Source of the DNA: Azospirillum sp. TSH64
GTDB taxonomy: Bacteria; Pseudomonadota; Alphaproteobacteria; Azospirillales; Azospirillaceae
Length of the DNA stretch: 64,000 nucleotides
Assembly: GCF_003116035.1 (NCBI RefSeq)
Contig: NZ_LGQW01000015.1
Coordinates: forward strand, 517,156-581,155
Direction of reading: 5' to 3'
Shown piece after piece: positions 30,207 to 43,114 of the stretch. Both the position numbers and the translations under genes were made by a program. Each line of letters starts with the position of its first letter. Position 1 is the first letter of the stretch. The notes under the pieces were generated by a model that did no database searches, was not told where the DNA came from, and saw nothing but the letters and a program-made list of their open reading frames with translations.

Positions 30207-31226
30207 TCAATGGTATCCGAAGGCCCCCGTCACCTTTCCGCGGAAAACCCAGTAGGAATAGGCGGTGTAGCCCAGGATCGACGGGATCAGGAAGGCCATG
30301 CCGACCAGCAGGAAGACTTGAGTCTTGGGCGGGGCCGCCGCCTCCCAGACGGTGACGCCGGGCGGGATCAGATGCGGCCACAGGCTGATGGCGAGCCCGA
30401 GGTAGGACAGGGCGAACAGCGCCATCGACAGCACGAAGGGTGCCACGTCCCGGCTGTTGTCGAGGGCCCGCCACAGGGCGAAGGCCAGCACCGCGGTGAC
30501 GATGGGCACCGGCGAGAGGAAGAACAGGTTGGGCAGCGAGAACCAGCGCTCGGCGATCTGCGGCAGCAGGAAGGGCGTCCACAGGCTGACCGCGGCGACG
30601 CCGACGAGAACCACCAGCATCAGCCGCCGCGCCATGCGGAAGCACCAGTCCTGCAACGGCCCGATGGTCCGCCAGATCAGCCAGGTCGCCCCCAGCAGCG
30701 CATAGCCGACCACCAGAGCCGCGCCGCAGAACAGGGCGAAGGGGGAGAGCCAGTGCAGCATGCCGCCGACGAACTGCCGCTCATAGACCGGGATGCCCTG
30801 GATGAAGGAGCCGAGCACGACGCCCTGCGCGAAGGTCGCCAGCAGCGACCCGAGGAAGAAGGAGCGGTTCCACCAGTGCCGGCCCGCCCGCGCCTTGAAG
30901 CGGAACTCGAAGGCGACGCCGCGGAAGATCAGGGCGATCAGCATGACCAGCAGCGGGAGGTACATCGCCGGCAGGACCACCGCATAGGCGATGGGAAAGG
31001 CGGCGAACAGCCCCGCCCCGCCCAGCACCAGCCAAGTCTCGTTGAAGTCCCAGACCGGCGCCACCGTGTTCATCATGGTGTCGCGGTCCTCCTCCGTCGG
31101 GGCGAAGGGGTAGAGGATGCCGATGCCGAGGTCGAAGCCGTCCATCAGCACATACATGAACACCGCGAAGCCGACGATCCCGACCCAGATCAGGGTCAGC
31201 AGGCTTCCTTCCGCAATTTCCTGCAT
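30207..31226 (-). CDS. cydB: cytochrome bd-type quinol oxidase subunit II
   Basis: 339 residues, about nine membrane helices, starting LIWVGIVGFAVFMYVLMDGFDLGIGIL, the family hallmark. MMNTVAPVWDFNETWLVLGGAGLFAAFP is also diagnostic. With CydA it forms a proton-non-pumping terminal oxidase that takes electrons from ubiquinol. Five bases separate it from cydA. No cydX-like small gene is visible after it. Confidence 0.92.
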   Translation of the reverse strand: MQEIAEGSLLTLIWVGIVGFAVFMYVLMDGFDLGIGILYPFAPTEEDRDTMMNTVAPVWDFNETWLVLGGAGLFAAFPIAYAVVLPAMYLPLLVMLIALIFRGVAFEFRFKARAGRHWWNRSFFLGSLLATFAQGVVLGSFIQGIPVYERQFVGGMLHWLSPFALFCGAALVVGYALLGATWLIWRTIGPLQDWCFRMARRLMLVVLVGVAAVSLWTPFLLPQIAERWFSLPNLFFLSPVPIVTAVLAFALWRALDNSRDVAPFVLSMALFALSYLGLAISLWPHLIPPGVTVWEAAAPPKTQVFLLVGMAFLIPSILGYTAYSYWVFRGKVTGAFGYH

Positions 31227-31231
31227 GGGGC

Positions 31232-32629
31232 TTACTCCGCGGCTTCGATGGACGGATCGGCGGCCGACAGCGGGCGCTTCGGGCTCTGCGCCTCCGGCGG
31301 CTGCCGGGTGTCATGGACATGGGTCGGGCCGGTGCGCAGCAGGCGGATGAGGTAATAGGTCCCGGCGCCGTAGATGATGGTGTAGGCGACGACGAAGGAA
31401 ACCAGCGAGATCAATGCAGCCTCGACCGTCAGCGACGGGGTCACCGCGTCGGCGGTGCGCAGATGGCCGTAGACGACCCAGGGCTGGCGCCCGATCTCGG
31501 TGGTGAACCAGCCGGCCAGGATGGCGACGAAGCCGATCGGCATGCAGCCGACCAGGATGCGGTGGAACCAGCCGCTGCTGTAGAGCCGGCCGCGGAAGCG
31601 CAGCACCAGATGAACGACAGCCACCGTCAGCATCAGGAAGCCGATGCCGACCATCAGGCGGAAGGTCCAGAAGACGATGCGCGGGTCGGGCCGCTGGTCG
31701 GCCGGAAACTGCTTCAGGCCAGGAACGCTGCCGTTGAAATCGTGGGTCAGGATCAGGCTGGACAGGGCGGGGATGCCGATCTCCAGATGGTTGGTCTCCG
31801 CCTCCACGTCGGGGATGGCGAAGAGGACCAGGGGCGCCCTTGGGCCGCCCTCCCAGTTGCCTTCCATCGCCGCGATCTTGGCCGGCTGATGCTCCAGCGT
31901 GTTCAGCCCATGCTCGTCGCCGAGGAAGATCTGCAAGGGCGCCAGCACGGTGATGAGGGCGAGCGCCATGCCGAGCCCCAGCTTCGCATGGTCGAGATGC
32001 CGGCGCTTCAGCAGGTAGAAGGCGCTGATGCCGGCGACGACGAAGCTGGTGGTCAGGAACATCGCCGTCACCATGTGGGCGAGGCGATAGGGGAAGGACG
32101 GGTTGAACACCACCTGCCACCAGTCGGTGACGAAATAGCGGCCGTCCTTGATCTCGAAGCCGGCGGGGGTGTGCATCCAGCTGTTGGCCGACAGGATCCA
32201 GAAGGAGGACAGCAGCGTGCCCAGCGCCACCAGACAGGCCGCCATCAGGTGGATGCCGCGCGGCACCCGATCGCGCCCGAACAGCAGGATGCCGAGGAAG
32301 GCGGCCTCCAGGAAGAAGGCGGTCACCACCTCGTACTGGATCAGCGGACCCAGCACATTGCCCACCGTGTCGGACCAGCGGCTCCAGTTGGTGCCGAACT
32401 GGTAGGACATGACGATGCCGGAGACGACGCCGAGGCCGAAGGACAGGGCGAAAATGCGGGTCCAGAACTCCGACAGGCTGCGGTAGATGCCCTTGCCGGT
32501 GCCGACCCACAGCGCTTCCAGAAGCGCGATCCAGCAGGCGAGCCCGACCGTGAAGCTGGGAAACAGGATGTGGAAGGAGATCGTGAACGCGAACTGTATC
32601 CGCGACAGGATCAGCGGGTCGAGGTCCAT
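31232..32629 (-). CDS. cydA: cytochrome bd-type quinol oxidase subunit I (cyanide-insensitive type)
   Basis: 465 residues. The haem ligand histidine lies in FAFTISFHILFPSFT (about residue 19). The conserved GRQPW motif is present in TEIGRQPWVVYGHLRT. It is shorter than E. coli CydA and lacks the long Q-loop, as in cyanide-insensitive oxidase (CioA). ATG at 32629, chosen because MDLDPLILSRIQFAF is the standard beginning. Cotranscribed with cydB. Likely used at low oxygen or when the bc1/cytochrome oxidase branch is limiting. Confidence 0.9.
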   Translation of the reverse strand: MDLDPLILSRIQFAFTISFHILFPSFTVGLACWIALLEALWVGTGKGIYRSLSEFWTRIFALSFGLGVVSGIVMSYQFGTNWSRWSDTVGNVLGPLIQYEVVTAFFLEAAFLGILLFGRDRVPRGIHLMAACLVALGTLLSSFWILSANSWMHTPAGFEIKDGRYFVTDWWQVVFNPSFPYRLAHMVTAMFLTTSFVVAGISAFYLLKRRHLDHAKLGLGMALALITVLAPLQIFLGDEHGLNTLEHQPAKIAAMEGNWEGGPRAPLVLFAIPDVEAETNHLEIGIPALSSLILTHDFNGSVPGLKQFPADQRPDPRIVFWTFRLMVGIGFLMLTVAVVHLVLRFRGRLYSSGWFHRILVGCMPIGFVAILAGWFTTEIGRQPWVVYGHLRTADAVTPSLTVEAALISLVSFVVAYTIIYGAGTYYLIRLLRTGPTHVHDTRQPPEAQSPKRPLSAADPSIEAAE

Positions 32630-32667
32630 GGCCGCCGCCTCTTGTGTGTGGGCGCGTGGATGGGCGA

Positions 32668-32689
32668 ACGCCGGGCGAAGACCCGGCGT
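32668..32689. promoter_or_regulatory. hairpin in the cydA leader
   Basis: An exact 8-base inverted repeat (ACGCCGGG with CCCGGCGT, loop of six) lies about 40 bases upstream of the cydA start. It could be a transcript leader structure or an operator. The remaining gap to 32841 shows no recognisable FNR or other box. Confidence 0.25.
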
Positions 32690-32841
32690 CAACCGTGGCA
32701 GGACCCGATGTAGGCCGGGCGGTTGGGCCGGAAAGGGGGACTGGTCTTTCGGGCTTGGGCGGGACTACGGGAAGCGGTAGCGAGGAAGTGCCGGCGGCGG
32801 CGCGCTGCCACTTTGGACGATTTTGCTCGGCAGACCGGATA

Positions 32842-33468
32842 TCAGTGGGGCGGATAGACTGCGGTGATGCCGGAAATCACCGTCTGCGCGGCGAGAGCGG
32901 CCAGCACGATGCCGAGCACCCGGCTGACCGTGTGGATCACCGTGCGGCCCAGCAGACGCCCGACCCGGTCGGCACCCAGCAGGATCAGCGTCACCCCGCC
33001 GATCACCGTCGCCGCCGCCCCCAGGACGCTGACCTGTCCGGCCGCGGTGGTGCCGACGCGGTCCATCAGCAGCAGGATCGAGGTGATGGCGCCGGGGCCG
33101 GCGATCAGCGGCACCGCCAGCGGGAAGACGGCGATGTCGTGCGCGTCCTCATCGGTCATCGCCTCGCCGGTGTCGCGTTCCTTGCGTTCGGAGCGCTTGG
33201 CGAACAGCATCTCGAAAGCGATCCAGAACAAGAGAGCCCCGCCGGCGATGCGGAAGGCCGGCATCTCGATGGACAGGGTCTGGAGCACGACCTTGCCGAA
33301 ATAGGCGAAGAAGACCAGCACCACGAAGGCAATGGCGGTTCCGCGCAACGCGATGATCCGCTTGTGCCGGTCGTCGAAGCCGCGGGTCAGCGCGATGAAC
33401 AGCGGCACCAGCCCCGGCGGATCGACGACGACGAAAAAGACGACGAGATTGCTGATGTAGTCCGACAA
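32842..33468 (-). CDS. MarC family integral membrane protein
   Basis: 208 residues from a TTG start at 33468, selected because GGAG lies six bases upstream and MarC proteins begin LSDYISNLVVFFVVVDPPGLVPLFIALT. Six hydrophobic segments; the motifs AGPGAITSILLLMDR and RIAGGALLFWIAFEM match the family. MarC was once linked to multiple antibiotic resistance, but that role has been withdrawn and the function is unknown. A longer reading frame upstream is not supported by homology. Confidence 0.82.
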   Translation of the reverse strand: MSDYISNLVVFFVVVDPPGLVPLFIALTRGFDDRHKRIIALRGTAIAFVVLVFFAYFGKVVLQTLSIEMPAFRIAGGALLFWIAFEMLFAKRSERKERDTGEAMTDEDAHDIAVFPLAVPLIAGPGAITSILLLMDRVGTTAAGQVSVLGAAATVIGGVTLILLGADRVGRLLGRTVIHTVSRVLGIVLAALAAQTVISGITAVYPPH

Positions 33469-33535
33469 AGCGGGCTCCAGCCTGATGGGATCGTGGATTG
33501 GGTGGCGACGATCATAGGCTTGGCGGTGCGGAGTG

Positions 33536-34228
33536 TCACGCCTCCGCCAGGGCATGGGCGAACGCCTCCACCCCCTCGACGCCGGCCGGGGTCAGCGCGT
33601 AGGTGCCGCGCCCGACCCGCTCGAACCAGCCATAGACGTTGCGCTGCAGCATCGGCCCGACATCCTTCGGCGCCCCGGCCTTGCGCAGCGCCGCGACGGT
33701 CAGCGGCCCACCGCGCAGCAGGCGGGCAATGCGCAACGCGTCCTGGCGGTAGGCGGTGACGATGGCGACGCGGGTGGAGCCGCCGCGGTTGGGATCGCCG
33801 ACCCGGCGGGCATGCTCGCCGAGCAGGCGATGGGTGCGCTTTTTGTCCTTGCGCGGGGTGTAGGGGACGGGGTCGAGCAGCACGGTGACCTGCACCCCCT
33901 CGGCCAGCCCCGGATCGACCATCAGCAGGCCGAGCCCCAGCCGCCGGCAGAGCTTCTTCACGTCGCTGTCGAGGGGGGATGGCCCGGTCGCCTTGCGCCC
34001 CGGCTGCGGCACGGCGAGATAGACGCTGTCGCTGACCGCCAGCCGGTCAACGCCCTGGAGCACGAGGTCGAGGGTGAAGCGCTTCTTCAGCTCGACGATC
34101 ACCGGCGGCTCGTCCCCGCGCGTGGCAACGAGATCGCAGCCGCGGATCTCCGCCTTCACATCGTAGCCCTGGGCTTCGAGGAAGGCTTTGACGGGGGCGT
34201 AGAGGTCGGTTTCGGCGGTGACGGTCAA
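33536..34228 (-). CDS. DUF2161 family PD-(D/E)XK nuclease-like protein
   Basis: 230 residues from a TTG at 34228 that overlaps the ccdB stop (TTGA). Residues 1-55, ETDLYAPVKAFLEAQGYDVKAEIRGCDLVATRGDEPPVIVELKKRFTLDLVLQ, show the E...D...ExK pattern of PD-(D/E)XK nucleases. The C-terminal third, VAALRKAGAPKDVGPMLQRNVYGWFERVGRGTYALTPAG, resembles a winged helix. Biological role unknown. The coupling to ccdAB suggests cotranscription with the toxin-antitoxin pair. Confidence 0.75.
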   Translation of the reverse strand: MTVTAETDLYAPVKAFLEAQGYDVKAEIRGCDLVATRGDEPPVIVELKKRFTLDLVLQGVDRLAVSDSVYLAVPQPGRKATGPSPLDSDVKKLCRRLGLGLLMVDPGLAEGVQVTVLLDPVPYTPRKDKKRTHRLLGEHARRVGDPNRGGSTRVAIVTAYRQDALRIARLLRGGPLTVAALRKAGAPKDVGPMLQRNVYGWFERVGRGTYALTPAGVEGVEAFAHALAEA

Positions 34229-34545
34229 AAGTCGCCTGTCAGGACGTCGATGGCGCGGCGGATGTCGGAATGGGCGGCGGATGCGGATGCGACGACAGCG
34301 CCGATTTGCGCAATGGGCAAAGCGACAATCTGCGGCGTCACGACGACGAATTGCTCGTTCCCGACCATGATCGAGGGCATGATCTTAGGAATTGGAGTTT
34401 CAACTTCGGACGACCGGATCAACGGAACCACCACACGGGTTCTGTCGATCCCGACATAATCACCCTGAACGATCAAGAGATAAGGAATGGGGTGATTCTT
34501 CTTTCCCTTCGTCGCCGGATTGAGGCAAACGTCGAGAAATCTCAT
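34225..34545 (-). CDS. ccdB: CcdB family toxin
   Basis: 106 residues, the usual CcdB length. Family blocks: IPYLLIVQGDYVGIDRTRVVVPL (residues about 20-42), IPKIMPSIMVGNEQFVVVTPQIVALPIAQIG and the C-terminal helix DIRRAIDVLTGDF. CcdB of the F plasmid poisons DNA gyrase using its terminal Trp-Gly-Ile; here the end is Gly-Asp-Phe, a variation seen in chromosomal relatives, so gyrase targeting is likely but not assured. ATGA overlap with ccdA. The ccdAB region is clearly less GC-rich than its flanks. Confidence 0.85.
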   Translation of the reverse strand: MRFLDVCLNPATKGKKNHPIPYLLIVQGDYVGIDRTRVVVPLIRSSEVETPIPKIMPSIMVGNEQFVVVTPQIVALPIAQIGAVVASASAAHSDIRRAIDVLTGDF

Positions 34546-34733
34546 TCGAAGTTCCGGTACTCTTCACCAAAAAGACCAAGCCGGTCCACCAACGCATCGT
34601 AGGCGGCAAACGCCGCCCGATTGTCTTCCATCCATTTCTTCTTTTCGGCATCCATGGACGACACAGGGGATGCGTTTTCCAGCGTATCGGAAACGGGACG
34701 CTCATTCTTCTTGGCTGGATCGATCCTGGACAT
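34542..34733 (-). CDS. ccdA: CcdA-like antitoxin lacking a recognisable ribbon-helix-helix
   Basis: 63 residues. The C-terminal half, KKKWMEDNRAAFAAYDALVDRLG followed by LFGEEYRNF, matches the toxin-binding tail of chromosomal CcdA antitoxins. The N-terminal 30 residues (MSRIDPAKKNERPVSDTLEN onward) are polar and show neither the beta strand nor the helices of a ribbon-helix-helix. The ATG at 34733 has GGGAG seven bases upstream. I checked the other frames for a displaced DNA-binding half and saw none. Overlaps ccdB by ATGA. Confidence 0.75.
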   Translation of the reverse strand: MSRIDPAKKNERPVSDTLENASPVSSMDAEKKKWMEDNRAAFAAYDALVDRLGLFGEEYRNFE

Positions 34734-34811
34734 CGAACGGCTCCCGACCATGGACACTGACACAAGGATAGTGCCGCTGCTCGATCCTGTCCAGTTCAGG
34801 GCCGCCCGACT

Positions 34812-34842
34812 CAAAAGCGGGAAGAGCCGTCGCTCTTCCCGC
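34812..34842 (-). terminator. terminator after methylmalonyl-CoA mutase gene
   Basis: Perfect 11-base hairpin (GCGGGAAGAGC, loop of four) followed on the minus strand by TTTTGAG. It lies ten bases beyond the mutase stop and upstream of ccdA, so it insulates the toxin-antitoxin operon from the propionate operon. The ccdA promoter should lie between here and 34733. Confidence 0.8.
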
Positions 34843-34851
34843 CACCGCTCA

Positions 34852-37005
<2,154 letters not shown>

Positions 37006-37063
37006 CGACGCCTCCTGATGGCTTCTTATGGGCGCTGGAAAATTGGCAGTGCGGTCCCCCCGA

Positions 37064-37102
37064 TGCCCCCTTCCACGCTCGGCGGAGCGGTGGAAGGGGG
37101 CA
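37064..37102. repeat. long intergenic hairpin upstream of the mutase gene
   Basis: Arms of about 17 bases (begin TGCCCCCTTCCACGCTC) with a single bulge and a GGCG loop. No T-run follows on either strand. It may be a dispersed intergenic palindrome or a structure that tunes expression between bioY and the mutase gene. The remainder of the 140-base gap shows nothing. Confidence 0.45.
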
Positions 37103-37145
37103 GGGGCGACGCTTCCTCTCGATTGCGTTTCTTCTTATTATACGG

Positions 37146-37250
37146 TTACGCGAATTCCACGATCTTCTGATCGACCGCCAGGCTGCTGCCCGGCGCCGCG
37201 TGGATTTTCGCGACCGTTCCGTCCTGCGACGCGCGCAGAATCTCCTTCAT
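37146..37250 (-). pseudogene. duplicated 3' end of pccA (34-codon biotinyl-domain fragment)
   Basis: The frame begins ATGAAG and encodes M-K-E-I-L-R-A-S-Q-D-G-T-V-A-K-I-H and then the same ending as pccA (QKIVEFA, stop). The match begins at the Met before the biotin-accepting Lys of pccA; it lacks the following Met and the Asn, both clean in-frame losses. The remaining five codon differences from pccA are all synonymous. It lies seven bases after the bioY stop, with GGCAAGG upstream. Either a relic of the event that placed bioY here or a translated 34-residue peptide. Confidence 0.7.
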
Positions 37251-37256
37251 CGTCTT

Positions 37257-37856
37257 TCATCCTTGCCTCGCCGAACAGCGGGCAACGATTTTCCAGGCGG
37301 CCTGCATCAGCACCGCACCCAGCGCGGTCTTCAGCAGGGTGGCTGCCCAGAAAGGCCACAGGCCGGCCGCCAGCGCCTTGTCCACGCCGAACAGCAGCGA
37401 CAGCCACGCCACGCCCGGCACGAACAGCATCGCGTGGCCGAGCGCCATGGCGGCGACCGCCTTGGCCGGGCTACGGTCCCAGCCGCGTTCGGCCAGCAGG
37501 CCGATCACCCCGGCCGCGAGGACGAAGCCGACCAGATAGCCGGCGGTCGGCCCCATCATGTAGGCCGGGCCGGCACCCGCCCCCGCGAAGACCGGCAGGC
37601 CGGCCAGACCCTCGGCAAGATAGAGCAGCACGGTGGCGACCGCGAGCCGGCTGCCGTAAGCCATGCCCAGCAGCATGACGACCATGCTCTGCAGCGTCAT
37701 CGGCACCGGGTAGAACGGCACCTGCACCTTGGCGGAGACCGCCATCAGCACGCTGCCGAACAGGGCCGCCATCGCCATCTTGGCGAGGCCGCCCTGCGGC
37801 ACCAGCGTGCCGAGCAGCGAGACCGGACGGACGACGGGCGAAAACTCGTAAGCCAT
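37257..37856 (-). CDS. bioY: biotin transporter substrate-binding protein BioY
   Basis: 199 residues, about six membrane helices. S-component of an ECF-type or stand-alone biotin importer. Family motifs are PFYPVPMTLQSMVVMLLGMAYG, LYLAEGLAGLPVFAGAGAG with GPTAGYLVGF, and GHAMLFVPGVAWL. No bioM or bioN lies beside it; solitary BioY proteins exist. It supplies the cofactor of the carboxylase encoded by the two upstream genes. Its placement between pccA and the duplicated pccA tail indicates insertion into a pre-existing operon. Confidence 0.92.
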   Translation of the reverse strand: MAYEFSPVVRPVSLLGTLVPQGGLAKMAMAALFGSVLMAVSAKVQVPFYPVPMTLQSMVVMLLGMAYGSRLAVATVLLYLAEGLAGLPVFAGAGAGPAYMMGPTAGYLVGFVLAAGVIGLLAERGWDRSPAKAVAAMALGHAMLFVPGVAWLSLLFGVDKALAAGLWPFWAATLLKTALGAVLMQAAWKIVARCSARQG

Positions 37857-37867
37857 GTCTGAATGCC

Positions 37868-37880
37868 CTTACGTTGTAAG
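37868..37880. promoter_or_regulatory. short palindrome upstream of bioY
   Basis: CTTAC-N3-GTAAG lies 12 bases ahead of the bioY start, within the 34-base gap after pccA. It does not match the alphaproteobacterial BioR box TTAT-N2-ATAA closely. A site specific to bioY control is possible, but five-base arms are weak evidence. Confidence 0.25.
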
Positions 37881-37890
37881 AGTTTTCCTG

Positions 37891-39891
<2,001 letters not shown>

Positions 39892-39902
39892 GCTGCCGGC
39901 CC

Positions 39903-41435
<1,533 letters not shown>

Positions 41436-41529
41436 CGGGCGTTCCCATTATGTGGCATCGCAGTGACGGTCCCTGCCCCGGCGCCTAGCGACGCACTCAT
41501 TCACCGGAACGCCGCGGATTATTCACAAA

Positions 41530-41621
41530 CTTCGCAGCGCTTCAAACAGCCTCTTCGCAAAAAGGTGCGAAGTTGCGAAGCCCTTTGCAAATGCCGCTTT
41601 GCGCTTGCTAAGATTGCGAAG
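41530..41621. promoter_or_regulatory. array of TTGCGAAG/CTTCGCAA operator half-sites
   Basis: In the pccB/regulator gap: CTTCGCA at 41530, CTTCGCAA at 41553, TGCGAAG at 41566, TTGCGAAG at 41573, TTTGCAAA at 41584 and TTGCGAAG at 41614. The 41553 and 41566 sites form a perfect inverted repeat with a six-base spacer. PccR of Rhodobacter sphaeroides binds paired TTTGCAAA-type sites before its propionyl-CoA carboxylase gene, so this is probably the operator for the regulator encoded alongside. Confidence 0.7.
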
Positions 41622-41665
41622 AACGGCTGATTTCCAAGGCCGCCGCCGGGCAGGATTTTATACGC

Positions 41666-43114
41666 ATGCAAAAGAAGCTGTTCCTTGGCTACAAGCTGCG
41701 CCGCCTGCGCGAACAGCGCGGCCTGACCCAGGCGTCGCTCGCCAAGACGCTGGAGCTTTCCCCCAGCTATCTCAACCAGTTGGAGAACAACCAGCGCCCG
41801 CTGACCCTGCCGGTGCTGATGCGGATCGCCGCCACCTTCGAGCTGGAGCTGTCCGCCTTCCTGGAGGACGAGGACAGCCGGCTGGTCTCCGACCTGCGCG
41901 AGGCGCTGGCCGACCCGCTGTTCGCCGGCGCACCCTTGACCGCGGCGGAACTGCGCAGCGTGGTGGGATCGAGCCCGGAACTGGCCCGCCGGGTGCTCAG
42001 CCTGCATCAGGCTTATCAGAAGCTGCATGAGCGGGTGCAGTCGCTGACCGACAGCCTGTCCAACAGCGAACAGGGTGACAGTTTCGCCGGACCGCAATTT
42101 CCCTATGAGGAGGTGCGGGACTATTTCCACTACTGCAACAACTACATCGGTCCGCTGGACGAGGCGGCGGAGCGGCTGTGGGACACCGAGAAGATCCATT
42201 CCGGGTCGCTGCTGAACGAGCTGGCCGCCTATCTGAAGCGCCGCCACGACGTGCGGGTGAAGATCGTCGCCGACGAGGCGGGCGACACCGCCATGCGCAG
42301 CTACGACGCCACCACCGGCACGCTGCGGCTGTCGGCCCTGCTGACCAGCTCCAGCCGCGCCTTCCACATGGCGAACCAGATCGCGCTGCTGGAGTTCGGC
42401 GACCAGATCGACGATCTGGTGGAGCAGGCGAAATTCTCCAGCGAGGATGCGCGGTCGATCTGCCGGGTCGGGCTCGCCAACTATTTCGCCGGGGCGCTGG
42501 TGCTGCCCTACCGCGCCTTCGCCGCCCAGGCCCGCGCGCTGCGCCACGATGTGGAGCAGTTGCAGAGCCGCTTTTCCGCAAGCTTCGAGCAGGTCTGCCA
42601 CCGGCTGTCCACCCTGCAACGGCCGGGCGCCCGCGGCCTGCCCTTCTATTTCGTCCGGGTCGACATGGCCGGCAACATCACCAAGCGCCATTCGGCGACG
42701 CGCTTCCACTTCGCCCGCTTCGGCGGCGCCTGCCCGCTGTGGAACGTGCATGACGCCTTCGCCCAGCCCGGCAAGATCCTGGTGCAGTTCGCCCAGATGC
42801 CCGACCGCACCGCCTATATCAGCATCGCCCGCACGGTGACCAAGCGCGGCGGCGCCTATCTGAAGCCGTCACGGCAATTCGCCGTCGGGCTGGGCTGCGA
42901 GGCGAGCCACGCGCCGGAGCTGGTCTATGCCGCCGGCATCGACATCACCGACCTGAAGGCCGCCGTGCCGATCGGCGTCAATTGCCGCCTGTGCGAGCGC
43001 ACCGACTGCCAGCAGCGCGCCTTCCCGCCGATCGGCAGCGAGCTGCGGGTGAACGAGCATCACCGCAGCTTCGTACCCTACCTGTTCAACCCGCCGGACA
43101 TGCCGTCCGGCTGA
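41666..43114 (+). CDS. short-chain fatty acyl-type transcriptional regulator (ScfR/PccR-like)
   Basis: 482 residues. XRE helix-turn-helix at about 8-62 (RLREQRGLTQASLAKTLELSPSYLNQLENNQRPLTLPVL). An IrrE-like domain follows, whose usual HExxH metal motif is missing (NQIALLEFGDQ). The C-terminal ScfR region has the conserved cysteine cluster NCRLCERTDCQQRAFPPIG. This is the architecture of PccR, RamB and PrpC2-type regulators of propionate and acetate metabolism. It is divergent from pccB and the shared gap holds an operator array, so it most likely controls the whole pcc operon. Confidence 0.9.
   Translation: MQKKLFLGYKLRRLREQRGLTQASLAKTLELSPSYLNQLENNQRPLTLPVLMRIAATFELELSAFLEDEDSRLVSDLREALADPLFAGAPLTAAELRSVVGSSPELARRVLSLHQAYQKLHERVQSLTDSLSNSEQGDSFAGPQFPYEEVRDYFHYCNNYIGPLDEAAERLWDTEKIHSGSLLNELAAYLKRRHDVRVKIVADEAGDTAMRSYDATTGTLRLSALLTSSSRAFHMANQIALLEFGDQIDDLVEQAKFSSEDARSICRVGLANYFAGALVLPYRAFAAQARALRHDVEQLQSRFSASFEQVCHRLSTLQRPGARGLPFYFVRVDMAGNITKRHSATRFHFARFGGACPLWNVHDAFAQPGKILVQFAQMPDRTAYISIARTVTKRGGAYLKPSRQFAVGLGCEASHAPELVYAAGIDITDLKAAVPIGVNCRLCERTDCQQRAFPPIGSELRVNEHHRSFVPYLFNPPDMPSG

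Noticed and set aside
37868..37880. BioR operator before bioY
   Set aside because: CTTAC-N3-GTAAG does not match TTAT-N2-ATAA, and no bioR gene is in the window.
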